Part shown: positions 7,974-11,197 of the stretch, piece after piece | Layout of the letters: each line of letters starts with the position of its first letter | How positions within the stretch are numbered: the stretch's first letter is position 1 | Assembly: GCA_003175865.1 (NCBI GenBank) | Contig: PSRF01000370.1 | Span: 1 to 11,197, forward strand | Direction: 5' to 3' | From: Blastocatellia bacterium | GTDB taxonomy: Bacteria > Acidobacteriota > Blastocatellia > Pyrinomonadales > Pyrinomonadaceae | Length of the DNA stretch: 11,197 nucleotides | The notes under the pieces: model-generated | What the model was told of the DNA's origin: nothing | The model's input: the letters and a program-made list of their open reading frames with translations, nothing else | The model's database searches: none | Program-made: the position numbers and the translations under genes

Positions 7974-9005
7974 TTAGCTATCAAAGTTCGTTAGCCGAAT
8001 TAGTTCACTAAGTTTTTCAGATGCGGCGCCACTGTCTATTGACTCTTCGGCTCGCGCCATCGCTTGAGTCAAATCTGAGCTAACGCCGCCGACAACAAGC
8101 GCAGCTGCGGCTGTCATCAGGACAAGATCTCGAGCTTCATCGTGCCGGTGTCCTGAAACTACATCTCTGACAATCTGAGCGTTTGCCGCACTGTCGCCAC
8201 CACGAAGATGATGAATCGATGTCTCACTTAAACCAAAGGCCTTCGGCGTCAGCGAAAAAGTTCTGACCTCACCTTCAACGGCTTCCGCTACGTGCGTTGC
8301 GCCGGCAAGTGTGATCTCGTCAAGTCCATCGTCGCCATGGACCACCCAGGCGCGTTCGGTTCCAAGTGCTGCCAACACTGAAGCAACTTTTGTCACCAAC
8401 TCTCGATCCCAGACGCCAATAATCTGGCGTGGTGCGTGCGCTGGATTACTCATTGGTCCCAGAAGATTGAAAGTAGTTTGCACTGCTAACTGTCTGCGAA
8501 TGGCTGCGACTCGCGCTGTCGCTCCATGATAAAGAGGAGCGAACATGAAACAGATGCCAATGTCATTCAGCGTCGATTCCGAAACTAGTGGAGAGGTCGA
8601 TATGTTAACGCCGAGTGCAGTAAGAACATCGGCACTACCCGACATGCTACTCGCAGCTCGATTGCCATGCTTTGCGACCGGCAATCCTGCGCCCGCAATG
8701 ACAAATGCTGCTGCTGTCGAAATATTGAAAGTCTTTGCACGACTCGATCCGGTGCCTGCGGTATCGATGAAGCAACGATGCGAACAACTCACGCGAGTCG
8801 CCTTCGAACGTAAGCCTTGCGCAAAGCCGGTCAGCTCCTCAACCGTCTCGCCTTTTGCTGTCAACGCAACGAGCACACCTGCAATCTGAGCGTCCGTTGA
8901 GTCTTCCGCTAACAAGGCGTCAAGAAGTGTTGTCGCTTCGTGACGGCTCAGATCTTCATGACGAAGCAGACGCGAAAGAAATTGCTGGAGTGAAGGTTGA
9001 GACAT
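7974..9005 (-). CDS. trpD: Anthranilate phosphoribosyltransferase
   Basis: TrpD joins anthranilate to phosphoribosyl pyrophosphate. The 343-aa protein has the small N-terminal helical domain followed by the nucleoside-phosphorylase-like alpha/beta domain. The PRPP-binding motif is DTAGTGSSRAKTFNIST at 81-97. It has GTGSS where many homologues have GTGGD, a variation I would expect in some lineages rather than a sign of decay. Further on are AKHGNRAASSMSGSADVL, ATARVAAIRRQLAVQTTFNLLGPMSNPA (substrate-binding arginine region) and VVHGDDGLDEI (metal-binding acidic pair nearby). It is not fused to trpG, unlike in enteric bacteria. The ATG lies 14 bases after the trpG stop, consistent with one operon. 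Confidence 0.97.
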   Translation of the reverse strand: MSQPSLQQFLSRLLRHEDLSRHEATTLLDALLAEDSTDAQIAGVLVALTAKGETVEELTGFAQGLRSKATRVSCSHRCFIDTAGTGSSRAKTFNISTAAAFVIAGAGLPVAKHGNRAASSMSGSADVLTALGVNISTSPLVSESTLNDIGICFMFAPLYHGATARVAAIRRQLAVQTTFNLLGPMSNPAHAPRQIIGVWDRELVTKVASVLAALGTERAWVVHGDDGLDEITLAGATHVAEAVEGEVRTFSLTPKAFGLSETSIHHLRGGDSAANAQIVRDVVSGHRHDEARDLVLMTAAAALVVGGVSSDLTQAMARAEESIDSGAASEKLSELIRLTNFDS

Positions 9006-9019
9006 GAGGCAGGTGTAAT

Positions 9020-9586
9020 TTAGAGCTTCAAGAAATTCGCGAGTAACTTCTTGCCGTCAGTTGTAAGAATGGATTCGGGATGGAATTGCACACCTTCTAC
9101 TTTCAGCTCACGATGACGAAGACCCATGATTATGTCGTCAGTCGTGTAGGCAGAGACCTCCAAACAGTCAGGTAATGATTCCTTTTCAACAATCAACGAA
9201 TGGTAACGACCGGCAGGAAAGTGATCTTCAAGCCCTTCGAAAATCGTTCGGCCATCGTGACAAATCTCAGACGATTTTCCGTGCATCAACTGCGGTGCGC
9301 GCACCACTTTGCCGCCGAATGCCTGACCAATTGCCTGATGTCCGAGGCAAACGCCCAGCAAAGGAATCTTGCCTGCTAGTCTCTTGATTACGTCTAACGT
9401 AATACCAGCATCATCGGGTGTACCTGGTCCGGGTGAGATCACGACGCGTTGAGGGCGAAGCGAGCCTTCGATCTCTTCAACGGTTACCTGGTTATTGCGA
9501 CGCACCTCAACCTGCTCGCCCAATTCTCCCAGATACTGGACCAGGTTGTAAGTGAATGAATCGTAGTTGTCGATGACTAGCAACAT
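9020..9586 (-). CDS. trpG: Anthranilate/aminodeoxychorismate synthase glutaminase subunit
   Basis: This class-I glutamine amidotransferase supplies ammonia to TrpE, and possibly to PabB. With the ATG at 9586 it has 188 residues. The start [19 protein letters not shown] is the family signature; the catalytic triad is C80 (LGVCLGHQ), H169 and E171 (VQFHPES). [12 protein letters not shown] and MHGKSSEI are also present. A longer frame with an ATG at 9706 overlaps the ankyrin stop (TGATG) and would add 40 residues. Those are mostly translated heptamer repeat and mimic a signal peptide, which a cytoplasmic glutaminase should not have. trpE is not upstream in this window. In genomes with one such gene it often serves both tryptophan and folate synthesis, which may apply here. 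Confidence 0.95.
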   Translation of the reverse strand: MLLVIDNYDSFTYNLVQYLGELGEQVEVRRNNQVTVEEIEGSLRPQRVVISPGPGTPDDAGITLDVIKRLAGKIPLLGVCLGHQAIGQAFGGKVVRAPQLMHGKSSEICHDGRTIFEGLEDHFPAGRYHSLIVEKESLPDCLEVSAYTTDDIIMGLRHRELKVEGVQFHPESILTTDGKKLLANFLKL

Positions 9587-9596
9587 GATATTTGAT

Positions 9597-9701
9597 CTTT
9601 GTGCTTGGTTCTTTGTGCTTTGTACTTTGACTAGTTGGTTGTCGCGTCCTGACAACTTCCCGTGCGCTTCAGAGAACAAAGCACAAAGTACAAAGAACAA
9701 A
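9597..9701. repeat. Two opposed heptamer arrays between ankyrin gene and trpG
   Basis: Five consecutive 7-base units run from 9597 to 9631: CTTTGTG, CTTGGTT, CTTTGTG, CTTTGTA, CTTTGAC. Four units in the opposite orientation run from 9674 to 9701: GAACAAA, GCACAAA, GTACAAA, GAACAAA. Between them a 6-bp hairpin, GTTGTC (9638-9643) with GACAAC (9651-9656), sits over a 7-base loop. The whole block can fold as one structure in the trpG leader. The left array ends 11 bases before the trpG start. Confidence 0.8.
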
Positions 9702-9705
9702 ACCA

Positions 9706-10506
9706 TCAGCGCCCGAGCAATCTGACAATGCCGTTTCGATTATTTCGCTTCGCCCACTCGAGCGCCGTTATTCCATCCACATCCTTCAGCTTTGGATCGG
9801 CACCATGTGACAACAACATCTTCGCCGCCTCTTCATTTCCATAGACTGCCGCCCACATCAACGGAGTGCCTCCCAACTTGTTTTTCACGTTTGGCTGTGC
9901 GCCTCTTTCCAGCAATAACCGCACAACTGAAGCGTTACCCGTCTGCGCGGCACCGTGCAATGCAGTGTCACCATCTGTATCGACTGCATTGACATCAGAT
10001 CCCAAAGAGAGAAGTTTCTTTACTCCTTCAATTCGATCGCGCCAAACGTAACTCATCAACGCCGTAACATCGTTCTTTCCACGAGCACTTAGATCCAACC
10101 CTTTCTGATCTATCAAAACGTCAGCAACATCGTCGTATCGCGCTTCAAGAGCATGAAACAGTGCAGTATACCCAGCAATGTCTTTCGCGTTGACGTCACT
10201 CCCGCCTTGTAACAATGCGACGACTACTTCTCGATCACCCCGAGCTGCGGCACCAATCAACGCTGTTCTACTGTTTGTTGGTTGTCGTGCATTCGGATTG
10301 ATCCCCCCACTCAAAAATGCATTCACTGCAGGAAGGTCACGTGCAGCGCAAGCTTCGAAAAAATCGTGCTCAGTAAAATTGTAGCCACGTAGTTTGAGAA
10401 GACGCTGCGCTGCTTCTGGCGATGCTGCCACTCCATCCGACTGTGGACTTACACACGCAACCACAAACAAAGCAAACGTCAGCAGCAACCCTAAGTGCCG
10501 CATCAT
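9706..10506 (-). CDS. Ankyrin-repeat lipoprotein
   Basis: The 266-aa protein starts with a positively charged n-region and a hydrophobic stretch ([14 protein letters not shown]) ending in a lipobox-like VVAC, with C18 as the probable lipidated cysteine. After a 25-residue linker come about seven ankyrin repeats of roughly 33 residues from residue 45 to the end. Examples are [42 protein letters not shown] and [21 protein letters not shown] with DVNA/DPK turns. The first repeat is degenerate and the last is a C-terminal cap. Ankyrin repeats bind other proteins; the partner is unknown. The ATG at 10506 overlaps the isomerase stop as ATGA, so the two are translationally coupled and may act together in the envelope. 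A GTG at 10515 and an ATG at 10503 are alternatives with almost the same product. Confidence 0.88.
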   Translation of the reverse strand: MMRHLGLLLTFALFVVACVSPQSDGVAASPEAAQRLLKLRGYNFTEHDFFEACAARDLPAVNAFLSGGINPNARQPTNSRTALIGAAARGDREVVVALLQGGSDVNAKDIAGYTALFHALEARYDDVADVLIDQKGLDLSARGKNDVTALMSYVWRDRIEGVKKLLSLGSDVNAVDTDGDTALHGAAQTGNASVVRLLLERGAQPNVKNKLGGTPLMWAAVYGNEEAAKMLLSHGADPKLKDVDGITALEWAKRNNRNGIVRLLGR

Positions 10507-11168
10507 TTCTTGCACGGAGCGACAACGGCTCGATTGATTTTGATCGGCTTCTCAGGTTTCTCACCATCGGCCGGTGCATGATTGATCGCGTCAGCTACTT
10601 CGATCCCTTTGGTGACGGTACCGAAAGCAGAAAATTTGCCGTCGAGATGCGAACCATTGCCAACCAAAATGAAGAAGTGCGTGGTGGCGCTGTTTGCTTC
10701 TTCAGTGCGCGCCATCGACACGATTCCGCGGACATGTTTGACGATGCCAGGTTCATCCGGAATTTTGTGCGACATGCGTCGCGCCAGATCGAGATTCCAG
10801 TGTTCGCTCGTCTGCAGGTTTCCGCCCTGGATAACGAAATCCTTAACGATCCGACTGAACGTAGTTGTATCGAGCGAGTGCGTAGTAGCGAGGTTTAAGA
10901 AGTTACGCACTGACTCGGGCGCAACTTCGGGCATCATCGCAATCTCTATCGCTCCCAATTCTGTTTCAAGTGTCACGCACTGTCCGGCCATTTTTTCAAC
11001 TGGAGCACCGTCGAACGGATCTGGAGTGTTGTTTACAGTTTGGTTAGCTGGTCTTGCATTCGTTTTCTTAGCAGCCTCACCAGGATTCGGTGCACTCTCC
11101 TGCGCACACACAAGAGCAACAAACGACAGGAGAACGATTAGTGTCGCGATGAACCTGACAAATTTCAT
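10503..11168 (-). CDS. Secreted cyclophilin-type peptidyl-prolyl isomerase
   Basis: This 221-aa protein should catalyse cis-trans isomerisation of proline peptide bonds outside the cytoplasm. Residues 1-22 form a Sec signal peptide (MKFVRFIATLIVLLSF, cleavage likely after LVCA22). A linker rich in N, P and A follows to about residue 58, then a single cyclophilin domain. Active-site residues are visible in FSRIVKDFVIQGG: R106, F111 and Q114, with valine where methionine is common. THFFILVGNGSHLDGKFSAFGTV carries the conserved phenylalanines. The segment VRGIVSMARTEEANSATTHFF is the family block. No lipobox is present. The ATG is preceded by a heptamer array instead of a clear Shine-Dalgarno sequence. 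The gene is coupled to the ankyrin lipoprotein. Confidence 0.94.
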   Translation of the reverse strand: MKFVRFIATLIVLLSFVALVCAQESAPNPGEAAKKTNARPANQTVNNTPDPFDGAPVEKMAGQCVTLETELGAIEIAMMPEVAPESVRNFLNLATTHSLDTTTFSRIVKDFVIQGGNLQTSEHWNLDLARRMSHKIPDEPGIVKHVRGIVSMARTEEANSATTHFFILVGNGSHLDGKFSAFGTVTKGIEVADAINHAPADGEKPEKPIKINRAVVAPCKK

Positions 11169-11171
11169 GGT

Positions 11172-11197
11172 CTTGTGCTTTGTACTTCGTACTTCGT
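11172..11197. repeat. Heptamer array upstream of the isomerase gene, cut by window edge
   Basis: Units CTTGTG (one base short), CTTTGTA, CTTCGTA and CTTCGT follow each other with a 7-base period up to the window end. The sequence and orientation relative to the downstream gene match the array in front of trpG. It begins 4 bases from the isomerase start codon, so it occupies the site where a ribosome-binding sequence would be. The true length cannot be seen. Confidence 0.7.

Noticed and set aside
7907..7984. N-terminal extension of trpC from a TTG at 7984
   Set aside because: It overlaps the end of trpD and adds residues not typical of the family; the ATG at 7906 fits family length.
9597..9701. 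CRISPR array
   Set aside because: Units are 7 bases without spacers, unlike CRISPR repeats, and no cas gene is nearby.
9587..9705. Tryptophan attenuator or T-box in the trpG leader
   Set aside because: No short leader peptide with clustered Trp codons and no terminator/antiterminator pair or T-box core could be recognised; the leader is dominated by heptamer repeats.
9587..9706. N-terminal extension of trpG starting at the ATG overlapping the ankyrin stop, with a signal-peptide-like [11 protein letters not shown]
   Set aside because: The extension is largely translated heptamer repeat. The family signature begins at the inner ATG at 9586, and TrpG is cytoplasmic. The TGATG overlap is noted but probably accidental.
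10422..10898. 158-codon open frame on the plus strand
   Set aside because: It lies antisense to the isomerase and ankyrin genes, which have clear family signatures; its translation shows no domain-like features.

Overview
The window looks like chromosomal DNA from an Acidobacteriota-type bacterium, possibly Blastocatellia or Pyrinomonadaceae. This is inferred from mid-range GC, protein style, a split trp cluster with small conserved extra genes, and many short palindromic intergenic repeats; no marker gene here proves it. All twelve convincing genes lie on the minus strand, so the window reads from right to left.

Right end (about 9.7-11.2 kb): a secreted cyclophilin-type peptidyl-prolyl isomerase and an ankyrin-repeat lipoprotein, joined by an ATGA stop/start overlap. 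Arrays of a 7-bp repeat (CTTTGTN) lie just upstream of the isomerase gene and again, in two opposed blocks, between the ankyrin gene and trpG.

Centre (about 2.9-9.6 kb): a tryptophan cluster in the order trpG, trpD, trpC, trpF, diguanylate cyclase, trpB, trpA, conserved small protein. It covers every step from anthranilate to tryptophan plus the glutaminase subunit of anthranilate synthase. trpE is not in the window. The cluster has two breaks: a 13-bp perfect hairpin between trpC and trpF, and a diguanylate cyclase gene with a paired REP-like repeat upstream of it, between trpF and trpB. The cyclase has an intact GGEEF site and I-site, but its receiver domain lacks the phosphoacceptor aspartate. 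trpB, trpA and the 113-aa gene are tightly coupled. The 113-aa protein may have an Sm-like fold.

Left part (about 0.1-2.9 kb): recA, with a 214-bp upstream region holding a possible LexA operator and a strong hairpin terminator downstream, then a nucleoside-deaminase-like amidohydrolase. The first 130 bases form one long imperfect palindrome beyond the end of that gene.

The enzymes are mostly ordinary housekeeping genes with intact active sites. The less ordinary content is the intergenic repeat families (heptamer arrays, REP-like pair, long hairpin), the pseudo-receiver cyclase inside the trp cluster, and the small gene coupled to trpA. I saw no clear CRISPR, prophage, transposase, tRNA or rRNA.
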